Assembly: GCF_000378245.1 (NCBI RefSeq)
Contig: NZ_KB899514.1
Span: forward strand, 1-64,000
Reading direction: 5' to 3'
Length of the DNA: 64,000 nt
DNA from: Aromatoleum toluclasticum ATCC 700605
GTDB lineage: Bacteria; Pseudomonadota; Gammaproteobacteria; Burkholderiales; Rhodocyclaceae
Shown here one piece after another: positions 34,487 to 44,172 of this stretch; position 1 is the stretch's first letter, and each line of letters begins with the position of its first letter. The position numbers were made by a program, and so were the translations under genes. The notes below the pieces were generated by a model, which was not told the origin of the DNA, searched no databases, and saw nothing but the letters and a program-made list of their open reading frames with translations.

Positions 34487-35689
34487 ATGGACCTGCTGAT
34501 CTGGCCGGACTGGCCACTGGCGCCTGGCGCCCTATTCCCCGTTGCGGTCGCCCTCGTGCTCACCGCCCTCGTGGGCGAAGCCGGCGGGCGCTTCGGCGTG
34601 CCGCGCGTAAGCGGCTATGCCCTCGCCGGCCTCGTGCTCGGCCCGCTCGTGCTGGGCTGGTTCGACACCAACGACCTGGCCGGCCACCGCCTCATCATCG
34701 ATTTCACGATCGCGCTGGTGCTGTTCGAGCTCGGCATCCGGCTCGACCTGCGCTGGCTCGCCGCGAACCGCTGGGTCGTCGCGGCGAGCGCCGGGGAAAT
34801 GGCACTGACCTTCGCCCTCACCTACGGCGCGTTGTGGGCCGTGGGCACCGGCGCGGGTATCGCGCTGGCCGTCGCCGCGATCGCCGTCGGTACTTCGCCG
34901 GTCATCCTCATGCACGTCAGCAACGAGCTGCGCGCCGCCGGCCAGACCACCGACCGCCTGCTCGCGCTGTGCGCCCTGAACGTCGCGGTGTCCGTGATCC
35001 TGCTGAAACTCCTCGTCGGCGCCCTTCACGGCGTGCACTCCGGCTGGCAGCTCGCGCTGCTCCACCCGCTCTACCTGCTCCTCGGCTCGGCGCTCGCCGG
35101 TGCGGTCATCGCCGCGGCCTATCTCGGCCTGCGCAAGCTGGTCGACCCGGCCACCGAACAAGGCCTTGTCGCGATGGTCGCGCTGCTGCTCGCCGCCATC
35201 GCACTGCTCAGCGCGCTGCGCCTGCCTACCGCGCTCGCGCCGCTGTTCGCCGGTGCCCTGATCAAGTGGCGCGACCGGCGCCCCCACCTGTGGCCAAAGC
35301 AGTTCGGCAGCTTGGGCGGCATCCTCGTGATCGTCGCCTTCATGCTCGCCGGTGCCGCCGTCACCGCCGGCGAACTCTTCGCCGGCGCCGCCATCGGACT
35401 CCTGGCCATCGCCGCACGCGCGCTCGGCAAGCTCGGCGGTGCGATGGCCTTCGGCCCGCCCAGCGGGCTCGACCTGCGCAAGAGCATCGCCCTCGGCGTC
35501 GGCCTGATGCCCCTGTCGATGCTCGCGCTGCTGCAGGCCGAGGATGTGCGCCTGCTGTATCCCGAATTCGGCGCCCGCCTGCTGCCAATCGTCATCGCGA
35601 TGACGGTGGTACTGGGGCTCCTCGGGCCGATCGCGACCCGGCGGGCACTGATCCGCGTCCGCGAGACCCGCGGCGGAGAAACGTCATGA
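34487..35689 (+). CDS. CPA2-family cation/proton antiporter
   Basis: 400 aa, 12-13 membrane helices, Na+/H+ exchanger domain as in KefB/KefC ([77 protein letters not shown]). The RCK/TrkA-N domain of Kef proteins is missing. Its stop overlaps the ATG of the ligase gene (ATGA). An AT-rich stretch at 34360-34400 probably holds the operon promoter. Confidence 0.87.
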   Translation: MDLLIWPDWPLAPGALFPVAVALVLTALVGEAGGRFGVPRVSGYALAGLVLGPLVLGWFDTNDLAGHRLIIDFTIALVLFELGIRLDLRWLAANRWVVAASAGEMALTFALTYGALWAVGTGAGIALAVAAIAVGTSPVILMHVSNELRAAGQTTDRLLALCALNVAVSVILLKLLVGALHGVHSGWQLALLHPLYLLLGSALAGAVIAAAYLGLRKLVDPATEQGLVAMVALLLAAIALLSALRLPTALAPLFAGALIKWRDRRPHLWPKQFGSLGGILVIVAFMLAGAAVTAGELFAGAAIGLLAIAARALGKLGGAMAFGPPSGLDLRKSIALGVGLMPLSMLALLQAEDVRLLYPEFGARLLPIVIAMTVVLGLLGPIATRRALIRVRETRGGETS

Positions 35690-36813
35690 ACCTGGAAAAC
35701 TTTGCCTCCTCGCGCGCCCTGTCGCTGGGGGTCGAACTCGAACTGCAGCTCGTCAGCACGCACGACTACGATCTCGTCTCCTCCGCCGAGGATCTGCTGC
35801 GCGTGATGGCACGCAAGGACGTGCCGGGCGAGGTCAAGCCCGAGATGACCTGCTCGATGATCGAGGTGTCCACCGGCATCTGCAACGACTACGCCAAGGT
35901 CGCCGAGGAGCTCGAATCGCTGCGCGGCGCCCTCACGGAAGCCGCCCGCAAACTCAACATCGGCATCTGCGGCGGCGGCACCCACGCCTTCCAGGACTGG
36001 AGCGAGCGCCGCATCTTCGACAAGCCGCGCTTCCACTACCTCTCCGACCTGTACGGCTACCTCGCCAAGCAGTTCACCGTGTTCGGCCAGCACGTGCACA
36101 TCGGCTGCCCGGGCCCCGACGCGGCGCTCTACCTGCTGCACGGCATGTCGCGCTACATCCCGCACCTGGTCGCGCTGTCGGCCTCCTCGCCCTACGTACA
36201 GGGCAAGGACACGGGCTTCCAGTCCGCCCGCCTCAACTCGGTGTTCGCGTTTCCGCTCTCGGGACGCGCGCCCTTCGTCGAGACCTGGCAGGAATTCGAG
36301 GCCTACTTCCGCAAGATGAGCGACACCGGCGTCGTCCAGAGCATGAAGGACTTCTACTGGGACATCCGCCCCAAGCCCGAATACGGCACCATCGAAGTGC
36401 GCGTGATGGACACCCCGCTCACCGTCGGCCGCGCCGCCGCGATCGCCGCCTACATCCAGGCGATCGCCCGCTACCTGATGATCGAGCGCCCCATCCGGCT
36501 CTCCGAGGACGACTATCTCGTCTACACCTTCAACCGATTCCAGGCCTGCCGCTTCGGCTTCGCCGGCACCTACGTTCATCCGGAAACGCATGAACACTGC
36601 ACCATCGCCGAGGAAATCGAAGCCAGCTTCGCGCGCATCGAACAGCACGCCATCGAGCTCGGCTGCGACGGCCCGCTCGGCGAACTGCTGCGCCAGGTGC
36701 GCGAAGGGCGCAACGACGCGGCCTGGCTGCGCGAGCGCCACACCGCCGGCGCATCCCTGCCCGAACTCGTGATGGATCAGTGCGCGCGCTGGATGGGAGG
36801 AGACGCGATGTGA
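35686..36813 (+). CDS. YbdK-type carboxylate-amine ligase (GCS2 family)
   Basis: 375 aa. Glutamate-cysteine ligase family 2 fold: [20 protein letters not shown] (N-terminal acidic Mg site), [41 protein letters not shown] and [32 protein letters not shown]. Known members ligate glutamate to amines or cysteine, weakly in E. coli YbdK. It is sandwiched by overlap between an antiporter and a gamma-glutamyl hydrolase. Confidence 0.9.
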   Translation: MNLENFASSRALSLGVELELQLVSTHDYDLVSSAEDLLRVMARKDVPGEVKPEMTCSMIEVSTGICNDYAKVAEELESLRGALTEAARKLNIGICGGGTHAFQDWSERRIFDKPRFHYLSDLYGYLAKQFTVFGQHVHIGCPGPDAALYLLHGMSRYIPHLVALSASSPYVQGKDTGFQSARLNSVFAFPLSGRAPFVETWQEFEAYFRKMSDTGVVQSMKDFYWDIRPKPEYGTIEVRVMDTPLTVGRAAAIAAYIQAIARYLMIERPIRLSEDDYLVYTFNRFQACRFGFAGTYVHPETHEHCTIAEEIEASFARIEQHAIELGCDGPLGELLRQVREGRNDAAWLRERHTAGASLPELVMDQCARWMGGDAM

Positions 36814-37592
36814 GCAGGGCGCCGCTGCGCATCGGCCTCTCGGCCCGCCTGCTGCACACGCCGCCGGCGGAACTCGGCTTTCCGGGTAAAACCCTGCAGT
36901 ACCTGGAACAGTCGATGGCCCACTGGATCATGTCGCACGGCGCACTCGTCCTCATGGTGCCCACCATAGGCCAGCACCTCGGCCTGCGGCGGGCGCAGAT
37001 CTCGGTGCACGACTACGTCAGCGCGCTGGATGGGCTCGTGCTGCAGGGCGGCGCCGACGTCAGCCCCACCACCTACCGCCAGGAACCGCTGCGCCCCGAA
37101 TGGACCGGCGACCGCATCCGCGATCTCTACGAGATCGAGCTGCTGTGGGAGTTCGTCATCCAGGGCAAGCCCGTGCTGGGCGTATGCCGCGGCGCGCAAC
37201 TCATCAACGTCGCGTGCGGCGGCACGCTGTGGCAGGACATCTCGGAATACGTGCCCGGCGCGGCCGCGCACCGCGATGTCGACCTCTACGACAAGCATCA
37301 CCACGAGATCGACTTCGTCGCCGGTAGCCGCCTCACGACGCTGTATGACGGCACCGCCGGCGGCCTGGTGAACAGCATCCATCACCAGGCCGTGCGCGAC
37401 CTCGGCTCCGACCTGCGCATCGAAGCCTACTCGCGCGGCGACAATGTCGTCGAGGCGATCCGCTGGCAGGGCAAGGGCTATCTCTTCGGCTGCCAGTGGC
37501 ACCCCGAATTCCACGGCGGGGCCGGCGCCCTGCTCGACGGCAGCCCGATCCTGCAGGACTTCCTCGAAGCCGCCGAACGCGCCCGCAGCTAG
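36810..37592 (+). CDS. Gamma-glutamyl hydrolase, PuuD-like class I glutamine amidotransferase
   Basis: 260 aa. Nucleophile elbow [15 protein letters not shown] with the catalytic Cys, and the His/Glu pair in WHPEFH; also [16 protein letters not shown]. The PuuD family cleaves gamma-glutamyl-GABA. The GTG at 36810 is preferred: GGGAGGAG lies 8 bases upstream and it overlaps the ligase stop (GTGA). With the upstream ligase this suggests a gamma-glutamylation / deglutamylation route. Confidence 0.9.
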   Translation: MSRAPLRIGLSARLLHTPPAELGFPGKTLQYLEQSMAHWIMSHGALVLMVPTIGQHLGLRRAQISVHDYVSALDGLVLQGGADVSPTTYRQEPLRPEWTGDRIRDLYEIELLWEFVIQGKPVLGVCRGAQLINVACGGTLWQDISEYVPGAAAHRDVDLYDKHHHEIDFVAGSRLTTLYDGTAGGLVNSIHHQAVRDLGSDLRIEAYSRGDNVVEAIRWQGKGYLFGCQWHPEFHGGAGALLDGSPILQDFLEAAERARS

Positions 37593-38509
37593 CCGCGGGC
37601 TCCCGATTTCGTGCGCGCCGCCACCGCATTGCGCCCGCGCATGGCGACGACGCTGACCCCCACCAACGCGGCGGCGATGCACACCATGCCCAGGGACTCC
37701 ATCGTGTCTGGCCGCTCGCCGAGCTCGACCCAGCCGCTCAGCACGCCCACCGCCGGCACCGCCAGCGAGGACAAGCCCGCCAGCCCGGCCGGCAGGCGGT
37801 CGAGGATGAAGAGCCACAACAGCCACGCCAGCGCCGTCGCGAACAGGGCGTTATAGGCCAGCGCGCCGACGAAATACGGTGTGATACGGGGCGGCTCGGA
37901 CGGCAGCACCCAGGCAAGCACGCACAGCACCAGCGAACCGAGCAGCATCTGCCACGCCGTCAGCGACAGCAGGTCGACCTGCACCTTGGCGCGCAGGCGC
38001 TTCACCAGCACCGCGCTGATCGCCCACACCAGGCCGGCCGACACGCCGAGGGCCGCGCTGATCACGTCGCCACGCATCCGCCACGGCTCGAGCACCAGCA
38101 CCAGCCCTGCGAGCGCGAGCGCGTTCGCCAGCCACTGGACCCCACGCATCCGCTCGCCGAGAAACATCCACGCCATCGCCATCAGCCAGAACGGCATCGT
38201 GTAGACCAGCACGGCCGTCTTGCCCGCACCGCCGCCCACCAACGCGCACTGCAGCAAGGCCGTGAAGGCGGCGGTCTGCAGCAGGCCCAGCCACAGCGTC
38301 GTGCCGGGCGCGACGAGCCGCAGCGAACGGCGACGCAGCGCGAGCACCGCGAACAGCGAAAGCGCGCCGATCAGCGTACGCAGCGCCGAGAAATCGAAAG
38401 GGGCTACGTACTGCATGACCCGTTTCATGACGACGTAGTTGTACCCCCAGATCAGGGACACCAGGAGCATGGCTCCACCGGCAAGGATCAGGCTACGGTC
38501 GCGATTCAT
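37589..38509 (-). CDS. EamA/DMT-family transporter
   Basis: 306 aa with ten helices and the two EamA repeats (LVSLIWGYNYVVMKRVMQYVAPFDFSALRTLIGALSLFAVLALR, then SAALGVSAGLVWAISAVLVKRL...AGLSSLAVPAVGVLSGWVELGERP). Drug/metabolite or amino-acid efflux family. The ATG at 38509 is chosen because the transmembrane core begins right after it. Convergent with the amidotransferase gene, overlapping by four bases. Confidence 0.88.
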   Translation of the reverse strand: MNRDRSLILAGGAMLLVSLIWGYNYVVMKRVMQYVAPFDFSALRTLIGALSLFAVLALRRRSLRLVAPGTTLWLGLLQTAAFTALLQCALVGGGAGKTAVLVYTMPFWLMAMAWMFLGERMRGVQWLANALALAGLVLVLEPWRMRGDVISAALGVSAGLVWAISAVLVKRLRAKVQVDLLSLTAWQMLLGSLVLCVLAWVLPSEPPRITPYFVGALAYNALFATALAWLLWLFILDRLPAGLAGLSSLAVPAVGVLSGWVELGERPDTMESLGMVCIAAALVGVSVVAMRGRNAVAARTKSGARG

Positions 38510-38702
38510 TCGGCGCTTTCGGGAACAGGAAAATTCGACGGAATACACATTGTAGACACTTCGTTATTTTTTAGTATACAAACTTGTCGACAACAGGACC
38601 AACCAACGGCCCCCGTCATCTCGTTTCCGGATCGCGCACCGGTGCGCAGCGAATCGACCCGCCCGGCGATGCACCACGATCAAGCCCCACAACGGATCGC
38701 GC

Positions 38703-38719
38703 TGCACCGTCACGGTGCA
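38703..38719. promoter_or_regulatory. NtrC-like binding site upstream of amt
   Basis: TGCACCGTCACGGTGCA is a perfect palindrome matching the TGCACC-N5-GGTGCA NtrC consensus. It is about 95 bases upstream of the sigma-54 promoter, the usual enhancer distance. A weaker half-site (TGCACCATTC) follows at 38735. Confidence 0.8.
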
Positions 38720-38811
38720 TCTTACCGATTTCAATGCACCATTCGCGGGACACTCGGGCCGCATTTTTGTGCATTGAAATTGCAAGCCTTTGATTTTTCG
38801 TGAAAGCAACT

Positions 38812-38828
38812 TTGGCACATCTGTTGCT
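38812..38828 (+). promoter_or_regulatory. Sigma-54 promoter of amt
   Basis: TTGGCACATCTGTTGCT matches TGGCAC-N5-TTGC (-24/-12). It lies 35 bases before the amt start codon, with an NtrC-like site upstream, predicting induction under nitrogen limitation. Confidence 0.85.
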
Positions 38829-38862
38829 ATAACGCACCAGTCCAAGCCACCGGAGCACTTTG

Positions 38863-40065
38863 ATGGAGCAGTTCAAGACTTCTGCGGATGTCCTTTTCGT
38901 GTTGCTGGGCGCCATCATGGTGCTCGCGATGCACGCGGGCTTCGCCTTCCTCGAACTCGGCACGGTGCGCAAGAAGAACCAGGTGAACGCACTCGTGAAG
39001 ATCCTCAGCGACTTCGCGATGTCCACGCTGGCCTACTTCGTCATCGGCTATTCGCTCGCCTACGGCAACGGCTTCTTCGTGAACGCCGAGCAACTGGCCG
39101 CCAACTCCGGCTACGAGCTGGTGAAGTTCTTCTTCCTGCTGACCTTCGCCGCCGCGATTCCCGCGATCATCTCCGGCGGCATCGCCGAGCGCGCGCGCTT
39201 CGGGCCGCAGCTCGTCGCCACCTTCCTGATCGTCGGCATCCTCTACCCCTTCTTCGAAGGCATCGTGTGGAACGGCAACCTCGGCCTGCAGGACTGGCTC
39301 GAAGGCACGTTCGGCGCGAAGTTCCACGACTTCGCCGGCAGCGTAGTCGTGCACGCATTCGGCGGCTGGATCGCGCTCCCCGCGGTGCTGCTGCTCGGCG
39401 CCCGCCGCGGCCGCTACCACAAGAACGGCCAGATCTCGGCGCACCCGCCGTCGAGCATCCCCTTCCTCGCGCTCGGCGCGTGGATCCTCGCCGTGGGCTG
39501 GTTCGGCTTCAACGTCATGAGCGCCCAGCGCCTCGACGCCATCAACGGTCTCGTCGCGCTGAACTCGCTGATGGCCATGATTGGCGGCACCCTCGCCGCC
39601 CTCGCGGCCGGCAGGAACGACCCCGGCTTCGTGCATAACGGCCCGCTCGCCGGCCTCGTCGCGGTGTGCGCCGGCTCCGACCTCATGCACCCGCTTGGTG
39701 CGCTCGCCGTCGGCGCCATCGCCGGCGTCCTCTTCGTCAATCTCTTCACGATCGCGCAAAACCGCTGGAAGATCGACGACGTCCTCGGCGTCTGGCCGCT
39801 TCACGGCCTTTGCGGCGCCTGGGGCGGTATCGCTGCCGGCATCTTCGGCAGCAAGGCGCTCGGCGGCATCGGCGGCATCAGCTTCGGCGCGCAGCTAGTC
39901 GGCACCCTGGGCGGCATCGTGATCGCCCTGGCGGGCGGCACCCTCGTCTATGGCCTGATCCGCGCCACCCTCGGCCTGCGCCTCGACCCCGAGGAAGAAT
40001 TCGCCGGTGCGGACCTCTCGATCCATAAGATCTCGTCGACCGCTGAGCGCGAGACGGCATGGTGA
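38863..40065 (+). CDS. amt: Ammonium transporter
   Basis: 400 aa, 11 helices. Amt signatures: LGAIMVLAMHAGFAFLELGTVRKKNQVNALVKIL, the first pore His in FAGSVVVHAFGGWIALP, FGFNVMSAQ, and the second in GVWPLHGLCGAWGGIAAGIFG. Imports ammonium across the inner membrane. No glnK is adjacent. Control by NtrC and sigma-54 is strongly indicated by the upstream sites. Confidence 0.93.
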   Translation: MEQFKTSADVLFVLLGAIMVLAMHAGFAFLELGTVRKKNQVNALVKILSDFAMSTLAYFVIGYSLAYGNGFFVNAEQLAANSGYELVKFFFLLTFAAAIPAIISGGIAERARFGPQLVATFLIVGILYPFFEGIVWNGNLGLQDWLEGTFGAKFHDFAGSVVVHAFGGWIALPAVLLLGARRGRYHKNGQISAHPPSSIPFLALGAWILAVGWFGFNVMSAQRLDAINGLVALNSLMAMIGGTLAALAAGRNDPGFVHNGPLAGLVAVCAGSDLMHPLGALAVGAIAGVLFVNLFTIAQNRWKIDDVLGVWPLHGLCGAWGGIAAGIFGSKALGGIGGISFGAQLVGTLGGIVIALAGGTLVYGLIRATLGLRLDPEEEFAGADLSIHKISSTAERETAW

Positions 40066-40200
40066 CCACCGGTTAGGGAAAATAAAGCCGGCACCCGAGC
40101 GCTCAGGCCACGCGACAGCAGAGGGTGGCCTTGCGCGCCAGGGTGCCGCAGCGCGCCGGGAGCCGCCCGGCCGCTCTTGCGCTTGATCCGCCCGTGACGC

Positions 40201-42411
40201 TCAACCCGGAGCGGACTTGGCCGCCACCTTGGCCCGCGCCATGTGCAGCTTCCTGTAGCTGTCGATCAGGCGCTGATGCCGATCGAGCCCTTCCAGTTTC
40301 ATGCTCGTCGGCGTCAGGCCGAAGAAGCGCACGCTCCCGTCCACCGATCCCAGCACCGCATCCATCCGCGGGTTGCCGAACATCCGCCGGAAATTGACCT
40401 CGTAATCGTCCAGTTCCAGCTCGTCGTCCAGCATCACCTCCAGCACCACGTTCAGTGCCTGGTAAAACAGAACGCGCTCGACCGTGTTTTCGTTATATTG
40501 CAGGAAGGCCTCCACCCGCTCCTTCGCCGCTTCAAATTGCTGCAAGGCGAGGTGGATCAGCAGCTTCAACTCCAGAATCGTCAGCTGACCCCAGACCGTA
40601 TTCTCGTCAAACTCGATGCCGATCAGGGTAATGATGTCGGTGTAGTCATCCAGCTCGCTGTCTTCCAGACGTTCAAGCAGCGCCTCCAGGCCGGCATCGT
40701 CGAGACGATGCAGGTTCAGGATATCGGAGCGGAACGACAGCGCCTTGTTGGTGTTATCCCAGATCAGGTCTTCCACCGGATAAATTTCCGAATAACCCGG
40801 CACCAGGATGCGGCACGCCGTTGCGCCGAGCTGGTCGTACACCGCCATGTACACTTCCTTGCCCATGTCGTCGAGAATGCCGAACAAGGCTGCGGCCTCC
40901 TCGGCATTGGAGTCTTCACCCCGACCGGAAAAGTCCCACTCGACAAAATCGAAATCGGCTTTGGCACTGAAAAAGCGCCACGACACGACGCCGCTGGAAT
41001 CGATGAAGTGTTCGACGAAGTTGTTCGGCTCGGTGACGGCGTTACTTTCAAAGGTGGGCTGGGGCAAATCGTTCAGGCCTTCAAAACTGCGCCCCTGCAG
41101 CAACTCCGTCAGGCTGCGTTCGAGCGCCACCTCCAGGCTCGGGTGCGCCCCGAACGAGGCAAACACACCGCCAGTGCGGGGGTTCATCAAGGTGACGCAC
41201 ATCACCGGATACGTCCCGCCCAACGACGCATCCTTCACCAGCACCGGAAAGCCCTGCTTTTCCAGCGCCTCGATGCCGGCCAGAATGCCGGGATACTTTG
41301 CCAGCACTTCGTGCGGCACGTCGGGCAGCGCGATTTCACCTTCCAGAATTTCACGCTTCACCGCCCGCTCGAAGATCTCCGACAGGCATTGCACCTGCGC
41401 TTCGGCCAGCGTATTACCGGCACTCATGCCATTGCTGAGGAACAGGTTGTCGATCAGGTTGGACGGGAAATACACCACCGCGCCGTCCGACTGACGCACA
41501 TACGGCAGCGAACAGATGCCGCGCTGCACATTGCCGGAGTTGGTGTCGTACAAATGCGAGCCGCGCAGCTCGCCATCGGGGTCGTAAATCTTCCGGCAGT
41601 ATTCGTCGAGGATTCCAGCCGGCAGCGCTTCGTCAGGGCCGGGTTCGAACCAGCGCTCATCCGGGTAATGCACAAACGCCGCGTCGGCAATATCCTCACC
41701 CCAGAACTGGTCGTTGTAGAAATGATTGCAATTCATCCGCTCGATGAATTCGCCCAAGGCCGACGCCAACGCGCTTTCCTTGCTTGCCCCCTTGCCATTG
41801 GTAAAACACATCGGCGACTGTGCATCGCGGATATGCAGCGACCACACATTGGGAACAAGATTGCGCCACGAAGCAATTTCTATCTTGATGCCCAGACCCG
41901 CCAAAACCCCGGACATATTGGCGATGGTCTGCTCCAGCGGCAGATCCTTTCCCGCGATATAGGTGCTCGTTCCGGAGTCCGCATCGAGCGTCAGCAAGGC
42001 CTGCGCATCGGCGTCCAGGTTCTTGACCTCCTCGATCACGAACTCGGGCCCGGTTTGCACCACCTTTTTAACGGTGCAACGCTCGACGGAGAGCAAGATC
42101 CCTTCCCGGTCCTTGGCCGAGATATCCTCCGGCAACTCGACCTGGATCTTGAAGATCTGCTTGTAGCGGTTTTCCGGATCGACGATATTATTCTGCGACA
42201 GGCGAATGTTGTCGGTAGGAATATTGCGGGTATCGCAGTACAGCTTCACAAAGTAAGCCGCACACAAGGCGGATGAAGCCAGAAAGTAATCGAACGGACC
42301 AGGCGCCGAGCCATCGCCCTTATAACGGATAGGCTGATCGGCCACCACCGTGAAGTCGTCGAAGCGGGCTTCAAGACGAAGCTTGTCGAGAAATTTAACC
42401 TTGATTTCCAT
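40201..42411 (-). CDS. OsmC-YcaO fusion protein
   Basis: 736 aa. Residues 1-150 form an OsmC-like domain with Cys50 (ASSALCAAYF) and Cys112 (VERCTVKKV), the positions of the OsmC peroxidatic pair. Residues ~155-560 are a YcaO domain with ATP/Mg motifs LASALGEFIERMN (Glu221, Glu224, Arg225), AEAQVQCLSEIFERAV (Glu337, Glu345, Glu348) and VALERSLTELLQ (Glu431, Glu436). The last ~170 residues are the helical tail seen in E. coli YcaO. YcaO enzymes activate amides with ATP; E. coli YcaO is linked to ribosomal S12 methylthiolation. No precursor peptide, rimO or other partner is nearby. Base composition is clearly AT-richer than the flanks. Confidence 0.9.
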   Translation of the reverse strand: MEIKVKFLDKLRLEARFDDFTVVADQPIRYKGDGSAPGPFDYFLASSALCAAYFVKLYCDTRNIPTDNIRLSQNNIVDPENRYKQIFKIQVELPEDISAKDREGILLSVERCTVKKVVQTGPEFVIEEVKNLDADAQALLTLDADSGTSTYIAGKDLPLEQTIANMSGVLAGLGIKIEIASWRNLVPNVWSLHIRDAQSPMCFTNGKGASKESALASALGEFIERMNCNHFYNDQFWGEDIADAAFVHYPDERWFEPGPDEALPAGILDEYCRKIYDPDGELRGSHLYDTNSGNVQRGICSLPYVRQSDGAVVYFPSNLIDNLFLSNGMSAGNTLAEAQVQCLSEIFERAVKREILEGEIALPDVPHEVLAKYPGILAGIEALEKQGFPVLVKDASLGGTYPVMCVTLMNPRTGGVFASFGAHPSLEVALERSLTELLQGRSFEGLNDLPQPTFESNAVTEPNNFVEHFIDSSGVVSWRFFSAKADFDFVEWDFSGRGEDSNAEEAAALFGILDDMGKEVYMAVYDQLGATACRILVPGYSEIYPVEDLIWDNTNKALSFRSDILNLHRLDDAGLEALLERLEDSELDDYTDIITLIGIEFDENTVWGQLTILELKLLIHLALQQFEAAKERVEAFLQYNENTVERVLFYQALNVVLEVMLDDELELDDYEVNFRRMFGNPRMDAVLGSVDGSVRFFGLTPTSMKLEGLDRHQRLIDSYRKLHMARAKVAAKSAPG

Positions 42412-42909
42412 GCGGGGATCCTGAAATAGCGCTCAAAAGCAGTTGCGCGCCATTATCGCCGTTTTCGCAGCGGAAAACCCGTGTTCTCGGCAGTTGGGGA
42501 TCCGGGTATTGGCGCCGGCAGCAGCATGCACGGCCGCGATGAACACTCAAAGATCGGGCACAGGCACCACGAAGCCAAGCCCGACCCGCTCGATGAGCCC
42601 GACCTGCGCAAGCCGCACTTTTGCTGGCGTCGATCCCGCTGCCGCCGGTCGCCCGCCTGTCACCCGGCCGCACTGCTCAAGCTCTACATCTGCGGCCCGG
42701 CGACTCGGCCGAACCTGACAGTTGGCAGGTCGATGATGGGTAGCCGCTTCCGACCCACAGGAGACATTCGTTGACTTAGCTCCTAACGGCAGTTTTCTGA
42801 GTTAGTCGGCCTATCACGCCAGCCTGAAACCTTCTCGGCTGACCTGCCATAGGCATTGTTGTCGCCATGCGGTGGCGGTGCGTCGGATACGCGCTCGGGT
42901 TCGCGTCCT
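42412..42909. other. Gene-free region between the YcaO gene and the orphan membrane gene
   Basis: 498 bases with no convincing gene on either strand; open frames here lack family resemblance and ribosome sites. The right half has a lower GC content. The left end must contain the promoter of the OsmC-YcaO gene. Confidence 0.5.
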
Positions 42910-43572
42910 CTAGTTGCTCGGCAAGGCCTTGTCGCTATTATCTATGCTATCAAGCTTCTCGTTTATTTCCTGCCAGCACATCAATACTAAAAATGCGTAG
43001 GCCAATATAAGCAATGGGAGAAAAATATGTGCGCCGCGATTATGGCGAACCAGCCTTTCCGGCCTCGCGTAAATATAAACGCCTGTGTCGTAGGACATTC
43101 CGTCTCTTGCCGGGCTATCAAGAAACTCGTAAGCGAGTACACCGAAGGAGCTGTTGAAGTATACCCGTACGTGGTCGCCCGTCGTCAGACGCGGCGAGAA
43201 GGGGAATCCGCAAAGTATGAGTTGGGTTTTGAATCCGCAATGTACTTGTCGTGAACCAAACCCTCCATCAATAAAGTAAAGAGGCGCCAACAGCCTGCTC
43301 TTTCCTGAGCGCACTTCGCCTTCTTGCCTCCAAGTTCCGTCAAGAATCTCTAATGTTTCCTTTGGTGGAACGCCTCTCACGTAATAAGTGAGCAGTGGGC
43401 TCAGGAGGTATGAATATAAAATCGATAGGAAAATTAGTGTTACCCAACAAGGCAGCGGATTTATATTCGGGTGCCCCTTCAAAGCGAGTGCCTGCAGTAG
43501 GCGCCGAGTGATTGTCAATTTGCGCTCCAAAGCATCTTTCACTGGATATTGCTGCAAGCAACGCCGATACAT
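42910..43572 (-). CDS. Orphan membrane protein, unknown
   Basis: About 220 aa. I do not recognise it. Two membrane segments: one near residues 42-65 (LPCWVTLIFLSILYSYLLSPLLTYYV) and one near the C-terminus (IFLPLLILAYAFLVLMCW). The ~110-residue domain between them has several cysteines and aromatics (GSRQVHCGFKTQLILCGFPFSP). Low GC and isolation point to recent acquisition. The start is uncertain; inner ATG codons could serve. Confidence 0.55.
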   Translation of the reverse strand: MYRRCLQQYPVKDALERKLTITRRLLQALALKGHPNINPLPCWVTLIFLSILYSYLLSPLLTYYVRGVPPKETLEILDGTWRQEGEVRSGKSRLLAPLYFIDGGFGSRQVHCGFKTQLILCGFPFSPRLTTGDHVRVYFNSSFGVLAYEFLDSPARDGMSYDTGVYIYARPERLVRHNRGAHIFLPLLILAYAFLVLMCWQEINEKLDSIDNSDKALPSN

Positions 43573-44172
43573 TCAGGCTACCCGTGATCAACGTGATGCG
43601 GTGAGGACGTTGAAGCGGGGGCGACTCTCTGAAAGCGGTTCAGCATTAGTCTCCCGGTCAGATAGGCGCCTTGGGTAGCTGTTGCAGGCGCATGCATAAT
43701 ATCCCATTGGAATCAATCAGCAAATGCAAAGAAAAGCATTGTGGGCTGTCTTAGGGCACTTACTTAACATCAATAGCAGGGCGGATTACAGGTACCCGAG
43801 GGGGGGGGGACGCCCCGTCGGATCAAGTAACGTGACGAGGTTGTCTGGCCGGTTTCAGAACAAGTTGTCGTTCTATCGGCGCCAGTGTCGGAATGATGAC
43901 TGTCCGGTTGTGGCCGGATACAGAATTTCAGGACTCGCGCCGGAAAGTTGGCGTTGCCGGACCATGAGTGACAAGAGTAATCGTCGGCTCCCGGCATACG
44001 GTGCGGCAAATGGGCGCCAGCACGAGTGGACGAGAACGGCGCGGAGACCAGGCTTGAGCGAGTTTGTTCTTTAGCCCCCGAGGCTGCGTCCTGATGTCCT
44101 GATACGCATCGCTGACATCGGGCAGATGTGGCGGCCGGCCGCTATATTTCGGGTGCGGAGAGGCAAAGCGCG
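43573..44172. other. Gene-free region with a G10 tract
   Basis: About 600 bases without a supportable gene. It includes a run of ten G at 43800-43809 and scattered short frames. The composition is mixed, as in decayed mobile DNA, but I found no terminal repeats or transposase fragment that I can name. Confidence 0.5.

Larger units (their letters stand above)
38510..38862. other. Intergenic region between the DMT exporter and amt
   Basis: No gene is seen in this 353-base stretch. The left part is AT-rich (TTATTTTTTAGTATAC around 38565-38580) and probably carries the exporter promoter. The right part holds the nitrogen-control sites of amt, listed separately. Confidence 0.6.

Noticed and set aside
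42720-42780. A possible further attC-like palindrome near 42.75 kb
   Set aside because: No RYYYAAC / GTTRRRY pair at a suitable distance and no cassette-like gene arrangement.
43724-44074. Possible small gene of 116 residues near the G10 tract
   Set aside because: It spans the homopolymer, has no ribosome site, and its composition (Arg/Gly/Ser runs) looks random.
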